Shown one piece after another: positions 49,856-61,519 of a stretch of DNA of 64,000 bases. Within the stretch, counting starts at the first letter, position 1; each line of letters starts with the position of its first letter. The notes beneath the pieces were generated by a model. The model saw only the letters and a list, made by a program, of their open reading frames with translations, ran no database searches and was not told where the DNA came from. Position numbers and translations under genes: made by a program. The DNA is from Topomyia yanbarensis. Lineage: Eukaryota; Arthropoda; Insecta; Diptera; Culicidae. The stretch lies in contig NC_080671.1 in the NCBI RefSeq assembly GCF_030247195.1, forward strand, positions 70,927,412 through 70,991,411, in the 5' to 3' direction.

Positions 49856-49973
49856 ATATATACGCGAACGGAGGTCTTAGTAGAATGTACGTAATGTTTC
49901 AAAGATTTTCTTCCATTTAATTCCACTATGTTTACATAGTGGAATTAAATGGAAGAAAATCTTTGAAACATTA
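49856..49973. mobile_element. Mobile hairpin element, copy 2 (118 bp)
   Basis: The same leader (TACGCGAACGGAGGTCTTAG) and hairpin as 29195-29307, with the stem extended to about 42 bp and a near-zero loop. Flanked by identical 13-bp repeats CAAATTTTTAATA at 49843-49855 and 49974-49986. Inserted in the CACAGTGGTCC foldback. Confidence 0.85.
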
Positions 49974-50845
49974 CAAATTTTTAATATAACTTGTTCAGTT
50001 TTCATTTTTTTCCAAGGTAGGATCAGATGTTTTTCAAAGTTTTTAAAGACGCACATATTCTTCTAATACATCAAAACTCTAGCTTTTATTGTTCAGAAGA
50101 TATTAGCACTTAATATTTCAAAAATAGATTTTTTTAAATCAATTTTATGAAATTTTAAAAAATATCGTATTTACCATTTTTTTGCCCAATTATAACTCTA
50201 ATCATGACCTTATTTATAGTTCAAAAAGAATTATCTTTTATTTGCCCCAAATGAGTGATACTGTTATTCCAAACAACCCCATTTTTGGCGAAAGAGTGCT
50301 CATAACTTTTCAACGGAAATAGCTAGATATATGGTGCCATGAAACAAATTGTTCGCCTTGAAACAATATTAAAGTTGTCTGAAGACTACTTCAGTTTTAA
50401 ATGAATACAGCAAAAGTTATTGGAATAAAACTGTATTTCGAAGAAACACCCTAAACTCCCACTTTAAATTTGTTGTAAAATAAAAAGTATGACAGATAAA
50501 GCTTACATGTCTTCAGCAAACTTTTCCAAAATTTGTCGTTCTACAACTTCGTTGAAGGTCATTTGGCTCTAGCTAGAATGATTAAAAAGTTAATTTTTTA
50601 ATTTTGGTAAAATTAGAACCACCCTAACTTTTGTCTTAACAAAAAGGGGACGCTCATAAACTACGAAAACTTCTCCTAAGACTTAATTAGGCTAAGTTGT
50701 TTAGATTTAGTAAAATCTCAAAATTCCTGCTATATTTGCATTCTGGATCACTGTGTAATGGAGGAAATGTATATCACATAATCAGTGCGATTTGCACATA
50801 GATACTACTTGAGATGCTACGTGTTGACGCTAAAACACGTGAAAC

Positions 50846-51079
50846 CAGTAGCGGATCCACGTAGAGGGTCCGGGGGGCCCGGACCTCGCCGAAAATTTTC
50901 AACTTGTTAAGAAATTTTAAACTAGTTTCAATTTTAAAGTAGTTTCAAACTCAGAATCATTACAAACCGAATTTTTCACTGGTTTTTATTAAATGAGGTT
51001 ATTGCGTATTACGTAATGTGTTCATTTCACAATCGAAGTTTCGGTCCCACTAGGAAATTACATTCTGGATCTGCTCCAG
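50846..51079. mobile_element. hAT-like MITE, 234 bp
   Basis: Imperfect inverted ends CAGTAGCGGATCCAC and CTGGATCTGCTCCAG (11 of 15). Flanking 8-bp repeats CGTGAAAC and CTTGAAAC differ at one base. Copy 1 of the host repeat has the empty site 'AAACACTTGAAAC' near 20588. Contains 'GGGGGGCCCGGACC'. Non-coding. Confidence 0.75.
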
Positions 51080-52515
51080 CTTGAAACAAAAATATACAAT
51101 ATTTAATTAGCTTAATCAGCATTAACTAAATGTTGTCGATGTTCGGAGTGATTGCATAGCCTTTCTGTATGAGAAAGGCAAAAATGTGCCAAAGTACAAA
51201 AAAGTCAATTTAAGTTTAAGTTTGTTTTTCGAGATTACATCAAATTTTGACTTTTCAGGCATTTTAATGACATTCGGCATAAAAAAACAAATTCGATTTT
51301 GAATTTTTTGAAAAGCATTTTGACATTGAAAATGTCTTACTGCACTATCTGGGCAGGGTGTCAATCTAACATCAAGCGATGTCACGTTTTTGCGTCACTA
51401 TTTTGAACGCTAATAACTGTTATTTATGAACGGATTTCCGTTTGGTTATCACCAAACAATTCGGAATTAACTGAAATTATGTTTTATTGCTATAGTACTT
51501 TTGTATTTCAATAGCACACTATTGAAAAACAAGCACAAATGAATAGATCTCGGAAAACGTGAAAACTCCCATACATCAGTCAATCTATCCCCGGCAAAGC
51601 CGTTAATAGGGAGCACCTTAGTGACTCAAACGAACACAAAAATTTATAAAAATAAATGCGCCGTGTTCCTGTTTGAATCAGTAACATCGTGCCTATAGGG
51701 TCTCGTACGACAGATTTGAACACCCAGCACACTATGCTTCTATGAATAACGTCATTCTCGACTATTTACAGAATATCATTCCTCGAGCGAGTTTATTCTC
51801 CCGTCGAACGTCGGGCCGTAAAGAACAGCAATAGCAATTAGGCATGTTGACAGAGCGCTGCATTTGATCACTGCTACCGCTGGGGGTAGGGACAACGACA
51901 GTTCTAGGCATCCAGCGGCCAAGCGCTCGTGATGTCTCCTTTCCATGGCTCTGATTGGCTGAATTGATTTTGCCGATGTCGTCATCCTCGGATATATAAC
52001 TTTCAGCATTGCTCGGACGAGCTCATTCTCTGGTCGAATGTCGAAGCGGAAATGATAGCAGTAGCCGACAGATATATTTAAATTATGCAGTGTGCTGTGT
52101 ACTGCTTTGCACACCACAACTGGAGAGTTACGGCACTCAGTGTCACATACATACACAGATGCAGACTTTTTTCAATCTCGACGAATTGAGTCGAATGGAA
52201 TAAGAGACTCGGTCCTGCGAGCTTCGGTTTAAAAATCGAAATTCCAACCGATTTCATAATCTTTGTATATGAGAAAGGCAAAACATACATATAAAATGCG
52301 TAAAAGAAACAAAACGAAAAATATCCTTAGAATCAGTTGGGTCAAATCACCATTTAGGTGGATAAATATGAAAGTATTTATCAGTCAAAGGTCCTAATTG
52401 TTAGTTTGAAACCTCAGCTTCATTTTGGTACCAGAAAAGTTCATTTGCATCAGTCCATGGCAGCGCTAGGCGATGATTTCCAAAACTCTACGTTTTTTCA
52501 TCTGTTTACAATGTA

Positions 52516-53004
52516 GGGTTAATTCGGACCTCAATTTTTTAACAATATAATTAGTTTACCTATGAAATATGTATTGAAGAAACTTCTTAAGAACCAAACA
52601 AAATGAATTGCGTTGCAAAAACTTAATCTGGTTAGCCATGTATTTTCTTTGCTGTGGTGTAGCCGCAAGCCGCTGAACGGTGGTGGATGAAATTGGTGGT
52701 CCGAAAAGCTCCGTACGTTCATTTCGCACAAAAGTGATGAGCGTCTAGGAAAATATCTGTATTTTCACCCAAACAAAAACCTCAAGCTTTCCAAAACACT
52801 GACCTGTTATTGTTTTTAGTTTTTTTTTGTTGCTTTAATCACGGTTTGACCATTATAATGATTTTTGTTTTGAGGATGGAAAAAAAAGAAAACACGTCGT
52901 TTCTCCTTTCTAAAAAAAAACAAACAATTAGATTCAGCTGTTAAATTCCGTCAAAGTCAGAAAGTCTTACGATTTTTTGAGAAATAGAGGGGGTCCGAAT
53001 TACA
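52516..53004. mobile_element. Possible MITE with GGGTTAATTCGGACC ends
   Basis: GGGTTAATTCGGACC at 52516 (after TA) is loosely mirrored by GGTCCGAATTACAC near 52991-53004. There is no TA at the right end, so the boundaries are uncertain. Resembles the ends of the 30680-31509 element. Confidence 0.35.
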
Positions 53005-53319
53005 CTCACGGTCTTAATAGTCCTGATAGTCCCCCCACTTTGGAACCGGAAAGAAATTGACGAATTTTTTATTAATTTTTCGGGACCTGATTGCTATTTA
53101 CCCGGCCCCAACCCAGATATCACGTGTTCGAGCAAATTAGTTTCGGTGTAATAATAAATTACTTCGACCAGGTATATCAAATTGCTTGTTGCGAGCGTTT
53201 TACGGGGGACATCTACATACCTGCGAAGGAAATGGAGATTAATGGAGTGGTGTTCGAAACAGGCATGTAGTGCGAAGACCAGTTGAAGTACGCTTCAAGA
53301 ACGCTTGGTAATATAACGA

Positions 53320-53520
53320 TATATAGTTTTAGGAGATTTTAACTTACGCGGAACGCTACGGCCTTCAGGATGATAATAGATCTACATTAATCTAAGATAT
53401 TTGTGACAACTTCAATATGACCATTTCAAACAGCAGAAATGACACCAAGTGCATTAGATTTATCGCTATGGTCGACATCGTTATATGTAGAGTGCAGGCA
53501 GTACCTGATGATTAGAACAG
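53320..53520 (+). pseudogene. Possible LINE endonuclease fragment
   Basis: 'TTAGGAGATTTTAACTTACG' near 53331 translates to a 'LGDFNLRG' block like that of non-LTR endonucleases. The following ~60 codons need frame changes. Short and weakly supported. The surrounding 52370-56570 otherwise shows no recognised gene. Confidence 0.3.
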
Positions 53521-56500
53521 TTACCCGACCGAGATGCTCGAATATATCCATTTGAATCCATTCAAGATCTTTCTCGGGAGGAAGATCACGGGTTTTTGGG
53601 TGGGTTAATTCTAGATATCGCGATTCAAGCTTAGACCCAACCAGTACCCTGCACAAACACTAATTGACGGTCTTCCAATCCGTAGTGGGACGACTGTTCA
53701 GACGTTTACGCGGGAAAGTTATCTACGTGCAAAACGTTCCTGAACGAAGGAGCAGCCGATAGATTTAGAAAGTACGTGACTTTAGTAAAGACATTAAAGA
53801 GCATGAATGCCAGTTATTGGCGCCGATTAGTTGACGGGTTAACGAGAGAAATATCTATAAGCGATCATTGAGGCACGAGAGCGTAGAATATTCAAACCAT
53901 TGGATATTCGCTTTCGTTGTTGGCTTTAAATTATACCACTACTTGTTCTTTAAGCACAATCATTTCAATCCTAATTCGCTGCACTATGAACCCCCTACCG
54001 CATTTAGGAAAACACAATTATTTACGACCACATAGATAGTTTGGGATATACTGTCTTGTCGGGAAAGTTTCTACATATTTTGGAACGATCTTTTGATAAT
54101 CTTGAAATTAGAATGGTGGCTGTGGCTGGTGAGTTCATAACACCAAATTTTAAGTTTTTGGGGACAAACCCACGGTATGTGTTGTTTTCTTACTTTGCCG
54201 TTAGTTTATCGCAGAAATAACATTATCCATGATGGTTCATGTGTTACGATTTTTCGTATAAAATGTATAATTCAAAATAGGGTAGCGTGGCCTCAAATTT
54301 TTTATAGTACTGTGAAACCCAAAAAGGCATAAAAACGTTGTTCTGAAATAATACCAAAATGCCCTACGCTAACAACAATATCTTCTGTGATCTACTGAAT
54401 GGCTGATTGTACGTACATTTTACTGTCCACCTCCGGAATCAAACCATCAATCAATTAGCAAAATCTTCAATCAGCGTGTGAAACCGCAGCTAAAATGCAT
54501 TAAACATCCGTTTATCTTTATAGCTTCATTAGTGCGAACTAAGCGACCATAAAAATGTTTGAAAGACTGATCGTAAACAACGCCAGAAACGTCTATACTT
54601 CCTACGAAAACGCTACTGGAGGCAAACGGAATCCATGAAAAATCCAATAATAAAAACCATATGCTCAATTTATCAGTCCACCTCCCATCGAGCGTAGCGG
54701 GCAGACGATCACCAATTTTCCCAACCAACACCCCGCTACCACTCCGGTTTGCTACTAAAAGCAGTCACTCATACAAATTAACGATTTCCGATTCATAGAC
54801 CAGAAGTGTATTTTTCGCTCGCTCCAGCTGAACCGTACGCCGTATCCTACGCCATACACGGAATTACTCCGCCTCCCGTCTCTGGTAGTTCCTTAAGGGG
54901 AACATTTCACGCGACTCCAACAGTTTTGAACAAGTATCCAGACTGTCTAGACCGATAGATCGTGCTCCCACCAAGTCCATTTCTTTCATTCATAGGGGTT
55001 CTCGGCGACCGAGCTGACCAAACTGTTGGCCGATTCTAAAACATTTTTTTTCTTTCTTTCGCCCCCCCATATGGGGAGCGTCAACCAAGTCAATAAATAA
55101 ATTCGGGGGCAGTATTTTTCGTCCAACGAACACCAACATGACTGGCTGCAGCCGACATGGAGCGGAACGAAATTGGCCGCCAGTGCGTGGAGATTTATTT
55201 ACCATTCGCACTAATTTCATCTGTTTGCTAGCTTTAACTGCCTGTTGATATGTTTGTTTAACAATTCTGTGGCATTCTTTTCGATCTTGTACTCCCCCTC
55301 CTACGTTTCTCCCGTTATCGTCAGTCATAATTTTATGGAATGTGTGAAAAATGTTCTAATAGAATTTTCATTCAGTCGATTTCTGTAATAACGATTAGCG
55401 ATCGAGGGCGTTGAAAGTCGGTTTTAGATGCGTTTGGTAGCAAAGCGTGGCGTGTTGGTGGTGTTTGTTTTGATTTCGACTGGGATGAAGTTGTTACTGG
55501 TCGCGATGATGGATGGTTGTTTTGATCGGAGGTTGTCCGGCCGTTTTATGCGGTTATAATTGGAGGTTTTCGTGGCAAACTTTTATAGCTAATATAGTTG
55601 TTTGACTGATTTAATAATGTAGGTTAGCTAAAATTTTGCGATATTGCGGAATGGAAAAGAGTGACAGGCAAATGCCGAATTTTTTACAGAGATGATACTT
55701 AGTAGGCCCAGATCGCAACAAATTTCAATTGGTTACAATAGTTACTTAAGCATTGATATTCCCTGTAGGTACAATATTGTCCAGTAGATAAATCACACGC
55801 ATAATCAAAATGACAGTCAGAAAGTAAGCCAGAAAGATGCCTAAATTGGTTTAAGAACAGTTCTTCGTCGATCCAAATTTTATATCTTTTCCCAAGGATC
55901 CAGAATGCTTATCTTGCATTTTTTATTAATTCATTTATTTCACATGTCTCGATGTGTGACATTGTAACTTACAACTCTTTAAATGAACCATAAAACTACA
56001 TTGAACGCAATTTACCAGTGCGTGCGGCGCTTTTTTTCCGCGGAAGGGAAGCATTTCGAAGCATTTCCAGCACATCCAGCCTGAGGATGATTCAGTTCGA
56101 TTTCTTTGTTCGCTTTCGTACATACTGGCAGCACTTCTGTAGCCCCTTGGGGTTAAAGCCCAAATAAACAAACAAACAAACAAACAGCACTTCTGCTACC
56201 TTGGAGAATTTTGCTTTTTTGTTTCGTTTATTACGGTTTGCATATTACGGTCGTGAAATCTACTTCCTCGTTTCGTGTCTTATCATTGGTGGTGCTGCTT
56301 GTTACTACAAATGCGCTGAATTGAGTTATGAATAATTGAGTGTTCGCTGATGGTTTGAAGATGTTGAAGCAGTGTTTATTTTTGGTGTAATTGGGGACGT
56401 TTTCTTGGTTAATCCCGTGCAAAGCTCTTCGCAGTGTGTACATGTTTTACTCTATTGATACGTGGGGAACTGCTTGTTATCAGTACACAGCGTTGTTTGA

Positions 56501-56574
56501 GCTTAGGTAAACCAAGTCAGGAAGCTAGAAAAATGGCGCTACAGCGGTGTTCGCACCACTCGCACACCGTTTGC
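53521..56574. other. Unique sequence, no gene recognised
   Basis: Mixed composition with short frames such as 54990-55328 minus (112 codons) and 54471-54731 minus (86 codons), neither with a recognisable motif. A (CAAA)n-like stretch lies at 56163-56185. No terminal repeats seen. Confidence 0.4.
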
Positions 56575-58750
56575 TTTGAATCTTGGAATACTTGGAAGAC
56601 ATGGAAGACTTGAAGCACTTGGAAGACTTGGAAGAATTGGAATACTTGGAAGACTTAGAAGACTTAGAAGATTTGGAATACTTGGAATACTTGAAATGAT
56701 TAGAATACTTGGAATACTTGGACTACTTGGACTACTTGGACTACTTGGACTACTTGGACTACTTGGACTACTTGGACTACTTGGACTACTTGGACTACTT
56801 GGACTACTTGGACTACTTGGACTACTTGGACTACTTGGACTACTTGGACTACTTGGACTACTTGGACTACTTGGACTACTTGGACTACTTGGACTACTTG
56901 GACTACTTGGACTACTTGGACTACTTGGACTACTTGGACTACTTGGACTACTTGGACTACTTGGACTACTTGGACTACTTGGACTACTTGGACTACTTGG
57001 ACTACTTGGACTACTTGGACTACTTGGACTACTTGGACTACTTGGACTACTTGGACTACTTGGACTACTTGGACTACTTGGACTACTTGGACTACTTGGA
57101 CTACTTGGACTACTTGGACTACATGGACTACTTGGACTACTTGGACTACTTGGACTACTTGGACTACTTGGACTACTTGGACTACTTGGACTACTTGGAC
57201 TACTTGGACTACTTGGACTACTTGGACTACTTGGACTACTTGGACTACTTGGACTACTTGGACTACTTGGACTACTTGGACTACTTGGACTACTTGGACT
57301 ACTTATACTACTTGGACTACTTGGACTACTTGGACTACTTGGACTACTTGGACTACTTGGACTACTTGGACTACTTGGAATACTTGGACTACTTGGACTA
57401 CTTGGACTACTTGGACTACTTGGACTACTTGGACTACTTGGACTACTTGGACTACTTGGACTACTTGGACAACTTGGACTACTTGGACTACTTGGACTAC
57501 TTGGACTACTTGGACTACTTGGACTACTTGGACTACTTGGACTACTTGGACTACTTGGACTACTTGGACTACTTGGACTACTTGGACTACTTGGACTACT
57601 TGGACTACTTGGACTACTTGGACTACTTGGACTACTTGGACTACTTGGACTACTTGGACTACTTGGACTACTTGGACTACTTGGACTACTTGGACTACTT
57701 GGACTACTTGGACTACTTGGACTACTTGGACTACTTGGACTACTTGGACTACTTGGACTACTTGGACTACTTGGACTACTTGGACTACTTGGACTACTTG
57801 GACTACTTGGACTACTTGGACTACTTGGACTACATGGACTACTTGGACTACTTGGACTACTTGGACTACTTGGACTACTTGGACTACTTGGACTACTTGG
57901 ACTACTTGGACTACTTGGACTACTTGGACTACTTGGACTACTTGGACTACTTGGACTACTTGGACTACTTGGACTACTTGGACTACTTGGACTACTTGGA
58001 CTACTTGGACTACTTGGACTACTTGGACTACTTGGACTACTTATACTACTTGGACTACTTGGACTACTTGGACTACTTGGACTACTTGGACTACTTGGAC
58101 TACTTGGACTACTTGGAATACTTGGACTACTTGGACTACTTGGACTACTTGGACTACTTGGACTACTTGGACTACTTGGACTACTTGGACTACTTGGACT
58201 ACTTGGACTACTTGGACAACTTGGACTACTTGGACTACTTGGACTACTTGGACTACTTGGACTACTTGGACTACTTGGACTACTTGGACTACTTGGACTA
58301 CTTGGACTACTTGGACTACTTGGACTACTTGGACTACTTGGACTACTTGGACTACTTGGACTACTTGGACTACTTGGACTACTTGGACTACTTGGACTAC
58401 TTGGACTACTTGGACTACTTGGACTACTTGGACTACTTGGACTACTTGGACTACTTGGACTACTTGGACTACTTGGACTACTTGGACTACTTGGACTACT
58501 TGGACTACTTGGACTACTTGGACTACTTGGACTACTTGGACTACTTAGACTACTTGGACTACTTGGACTACTTGGACTACTTATACTACTTGGACTACTT
58601 GGACTACTTGGACTACTTGGACTACTTGGACTACTTGGACTACTTGGACTACTTGGACTACTTATACTACTTGGACTACTTGGACTACTTGGACTACTTG
58701 GACTACATGGACTACATGGACTACATGGACTACATGGACTACTTGGACTA
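56575..58750. repeat. 9-bp minisatellite, unit TTGGACTAC, ~227 copies
   Basis: The left edge (56575-56705) is degenerate ('TTGGAATAC', 'TTGGAAGAC'). From 56710 it is almost pure TTGGACTAC. Rare variants (ACATGG, TTATACTAC, GGAATAC, GACAAC) recur in the same order about 711-747 bp apart, showing a large internal duplication. Right-edge variants include four ACATGG units. The 1075- and 680-codon frames (Leu-Gly-Leu, Leu-Asp-Tyr) are period artefacts. Confidence 0.97.
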
Positions 58751-58754
58751 GACT

Positions 58755-59800
58755 GGACTTGGAAGATGGGAAGACTGGAAGACGGGAAGACTGGAAGAAG
58801 GGAAGACTGGAAGACGGGAAGACTGGAAGACGGGAAGACTGGAAGACGGGAAGACTGGAAGACGGGAAGACTGGAAGACGGGAAGACTGGAAGACGGGAA
58901 GACTGGAAGACGGGAAGACTGGAAGACGGGAAGACTGGAAGACGGGAAGACTGGAAGACGGGAAGACTGGAAGACGGGAAGACTGGAAGACGGGAAGACT
59001 GGAAGACGGGAAGACGGGAAGACGGGAAGACTGGAAGACTGGAAGACGGGAAGACTGGAAGACGGGAAGACTGGAAGACGGGAAGACTGGAAGACGGGAA
59101 GACTGGAAGACGGGAAGACTGGAAGACGGGAAGACTGGAAGACGGGAAGACTGGAAGACGGGAAGACTGGAAGACGGGAAGACTGGAAGACGGGAAGACT
59201 GGAAGACGGGAAGACTGGAAGACTGGAAGACGGGAAGACTGGAAGACGGGAAGACTGGAAGACGGGAAGACTGGAAGACGGGAAGACTGGAAGACGGGAA
59301 GACTGGAAGACGGGAAGACTGGAAGACGGGAAGACTGGAAGACGGGAAGACTGGAAGACGGGAAGACTGGAAGACGGGAAGACTGGAAGACGGGAAGACG
59401 GGAAGACTGGAAGACGGGAAGACTGGAAGACGGGAAGACGGGAAGACTGGAAGACGGGAAGACTGGAAGACGGGAAGACTGGAAGACGGGAAGACTGGAA
59501 GACGGGAAGACTGGAAGACGGGAAGACTGGAAGACGGGAAGACTGGAAGACGGGAAGACTGGAAGACTGGAAGACGGGAAGACTGGAAGACGGGAAGACT
59601 GGAAGACTGGAAGACTGGAAGACTGGAAAACTGGAAGACTGGAAGACTGGAAGACTGGAAGACTGGAAGACTGGAAGACTGGAAGACTGGAAGACTGGAA
59701 GACTGGAAGATTGGAAGACTGGAAGACTGGAAAACTGGAAAACTGGAAAACTGGAAAACTGGAAGACTGGAAGACTGGGAGACTGGAAGACTGGAGCCAA
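58755..59800. repeat. 16-bp minisatellite GGAAGACTGGAAGACG grading to 8-bp
   Basis: Two related 8-mers (GGAAGACT, GGAAGACG) alternate up to ~59590. After that only the GGAAGACT type remains, with late variants GGAAAACT. It directly continues the 9-bp array and shares the 'GGAAGAC' core with that array's degenerate left flank. Three frames stay open over 354-421 codons by chance of composition. Not coding. Confidence 0.95.
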
Positions 59801-59859
59801 TAACTTTGAATTCAAAGCGTTGACAATTACATATTGATACATCAATCGATTGCAATACA

Positions 59860-60655
59860 TACAGGCTAGGATTCCCTTCGGGCCCGAGGTAGACCACCCA
59901 ATGTCCCAGTCCGGGATATGCTGGCAAATCGTGATTTCCCCTATATGTCCCTTATTTATACTTTCATAAAAACGATAAATATCCCAATTTAGCCCCTCTC
60001 TTTTTATTTCTCGTTTTTAGAAGTTTCCTCCTGCCCTGTGGAACCGATCAGCTCCAGACTGCCACTATGTAACCGCCGTCACCCTTACCACTACGGAAAC
60101 TGAACCGAGAGCGACTCGAGGTCCGATGACTTTTGAAGGATTCCCTGCGGGTCCGAAGAATACCATCCGCCAATCCGACCTACTAGACTGTGGCGCTAAT
60201 TGGTTTCGCTGATCTCCCGTTTGTCCGAAAGTTGCAAGTTTTGCTCTTCTCTCCCGGTCAACATCTACGCATTCTCTCCCCTGTCCTTGATACAACTGCT
60301 TCTACACCGATTTTGGAAATAATCCCCCCTCTGAATATCTTGACCAAGCATAAGTCTCCGATAAAAAATCAAATTTGTATTCCGTATTCCTAGTTTTAAG
60401 ATATTTGTAATTTTACCTCTTTGTTAAAACTATTGTCCCCCATCTTGTAAATAGAATTGTATCCCTAGTTTTAAGATGTCAGTGAAATTTTTCATAAATA
60501 TTTGTTCCCCCTTTTGTGTACCAAACTATATTGTTAGTTTTAAGATAACTGTAAACATTTCCTAAAAACTATTACTATTGAATTCCTTGTTTTAAAAGGA
60601 GCAATGCTGCCAGGAACCCAGTTAGTTCGCTGTGAGAAATAAAATTTTGATATAT
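59860..60655 (+). mobile_element. Probable 3' tail of a non-LTR retrotransposon
   Basis: Contains two related blocks 'AGGATTCCCTTCGGGCCCGA' at ~59869 and 'AGGATTCCCTGCGGGTCCGA' at ~60137. Three or four ~70-bp diverged repeats of 'TAGTTTTAAGAT...TGTAA' follow at 60390-60600, and it ends with 'GAGAAATAAAATTTTG'. This is the texture of Jockey-type 3' regions in mosquitoes as I remember them. No reverse transcriptase is present. Family assignment is inference. Confidence 0.45.
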
Positions 60656-61345
60656 CTTCGTTAACTTTTAATATTATTAAAATCTTATAAAACCTATCAA
60701 CTCAGTTTGTCTTCCATTGTCTTCCCCCTGCATTCAGTCTATTATAAACATTCCAGGCGAATTGCATTAAATTTCATATATTTTATTAAAATTTGAGCAA
60801 ACTATTAAAAAGGACCTCTAGTTTAACAAATAATATGTACAGCTGATACATAAACATTTTAAATTCAAATGGTGGTAGCTAAATCAGATGTAAAGTTTAA
60901 ACTGTTTAATTAGGCAAATCGAAATTTGAAAAGCTTTTCTGAAATTGTCCAGACTCACAAACTCTCTTCTGCTGTTACTGTCCAGTAGTTGTTTCAAGAA
61001 GCTGACCAGTTAGCTATCGAATATGCGGAAAAATACGCATTGTTGAGCTTGAGTGGGTTAACATATAATGGGAGTTTTTCATTTAATCATTTCTACAATA
61101 CTTGCTTGTAGTAACATTTTAAGAAGTAATTTTTGTTTAGTAATGTTCGTAACGTTTTTTTTGTTGGTCTTTTTGAATACCTATTAACTTAGTTTTTTAA
61201 GTCCCAAATGTCAAATTTATTTTATCAAGTTTACAGTTTAGAATTCTCATGAACACTTGAGAACGCTGTTTCACAAACATAAATTATTTTGTGATCAATT
61301 TTGACTGCGATAAATTCTACCGTTAAATTGCGTGTTTTGTGTTCG
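60656..61345. other. AT-rich sequence, nothing recognised
   Basis: No open frame, repeat or terminus of note. It lies just downstream (in minus-strand sense) of the candidate coding segment at 61346-61519. Confidence 0.4.
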
Positions 61346-61519
61346 CTACTGCGCTAACACCTTTGTTAGCCAATACTTAATTCCGCTCCAAACCCCAAGG
61401 ATCGTAAAAAAGCCTACGCCAATAATAAAGTTGGCCCAACCGTACATCCCAAGGGCACCGAAGATTCCACCGGCACTGGCTAACTGGCTGCGTCGAGCGG
61501 TAATAAAAAATAATAAACT
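61346..61519 (-). CDS. Candidate terminal exon with a membrane-like segment
   Basis: Minus-strand open segment of 57 codons ending at a stop (61348-61346) and opened by a stop at 61522-61520. From about codon 9 it reads ARRSQLASAGGIFGALGMYG, then WANFIIGVGFFTILGVWSGI, then KYWLTKVLAQ. The hydrophobic stretch of ~20 residues flanked by basic and aromatic residues looks like a real transmembrane helix and does not come from a repeat. There is no ATG before it, but a pyrimidine-rich run and CAG at about 61494-61492 could be a 3' splice site, so it may be a last exon. I do not recognise the protein. The overlapping 70-codon plus-strand frame (61332-61544) is probably its shadow. Confidence 0.4.
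   Translation of the reverse strand, partial: SLLFFITARRSQLASAGGIFGALGMYGWANFIIGVGFFTILGVWSGIKYWLTKVLAQ

Larger units (their letters stand above)
47722..50755. mobile_element. Foldback-type element with CACAGTGGTCC ends
   Basis: Ends CACAGTGGTCCAGAATG and CATTCTGGATCACTGTG are flanked by TAATG at 47717-47721 and 50756-50760. Copy 1 of the host repeat has the uninterrupted equivalent ('GTTCAACATAATCGTGGAAA' near 20482), confirming an insertion. The two halves are diverged inverted repeats with 'AGGGTGTTT' and 'AGGGTGGTTCTAA' motifs. Without its own insertions it would be ~1.9 kb. It is related to the arms of 43994-47255. Confidence 0.82.
47641..52365 (+). mobile_element. 'AATCCACC' repeat element, copy 2, heavily interrupted
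   Basis: Left end TTAATCCACCTAGTGGTG pairs imperfectly with the right end CACCATTTAGGTGGAT. Internal motifs follow the same order as copy 1: 'GTTCAATATAATG', 'GCTTAATCAGCATTA', 'GAGTGATTGCATAGCC', 'ATGAGAAAGGC'. Three insertions are clear: the foldback 47722-50755 (itself carrying two more) and the hAT-like element 50846-51079. The part 51400-52280 is longer than in copy 1 and includes two diverged 'CTCATTCTC..GTCGAA' blocks near 51785 and 52020. Confidence 0.7.

Noticed and set aside
56576..59927. Open frames of 354-1075 codons (Leu-Gly, Leu-Asp-Tyr, Lys-Thr-Gly-Arg types)
   Set aside because: Explained by the 9-bp and 16-bp minisatellites. The longest frame crosses the junction of two unrelated arrays.
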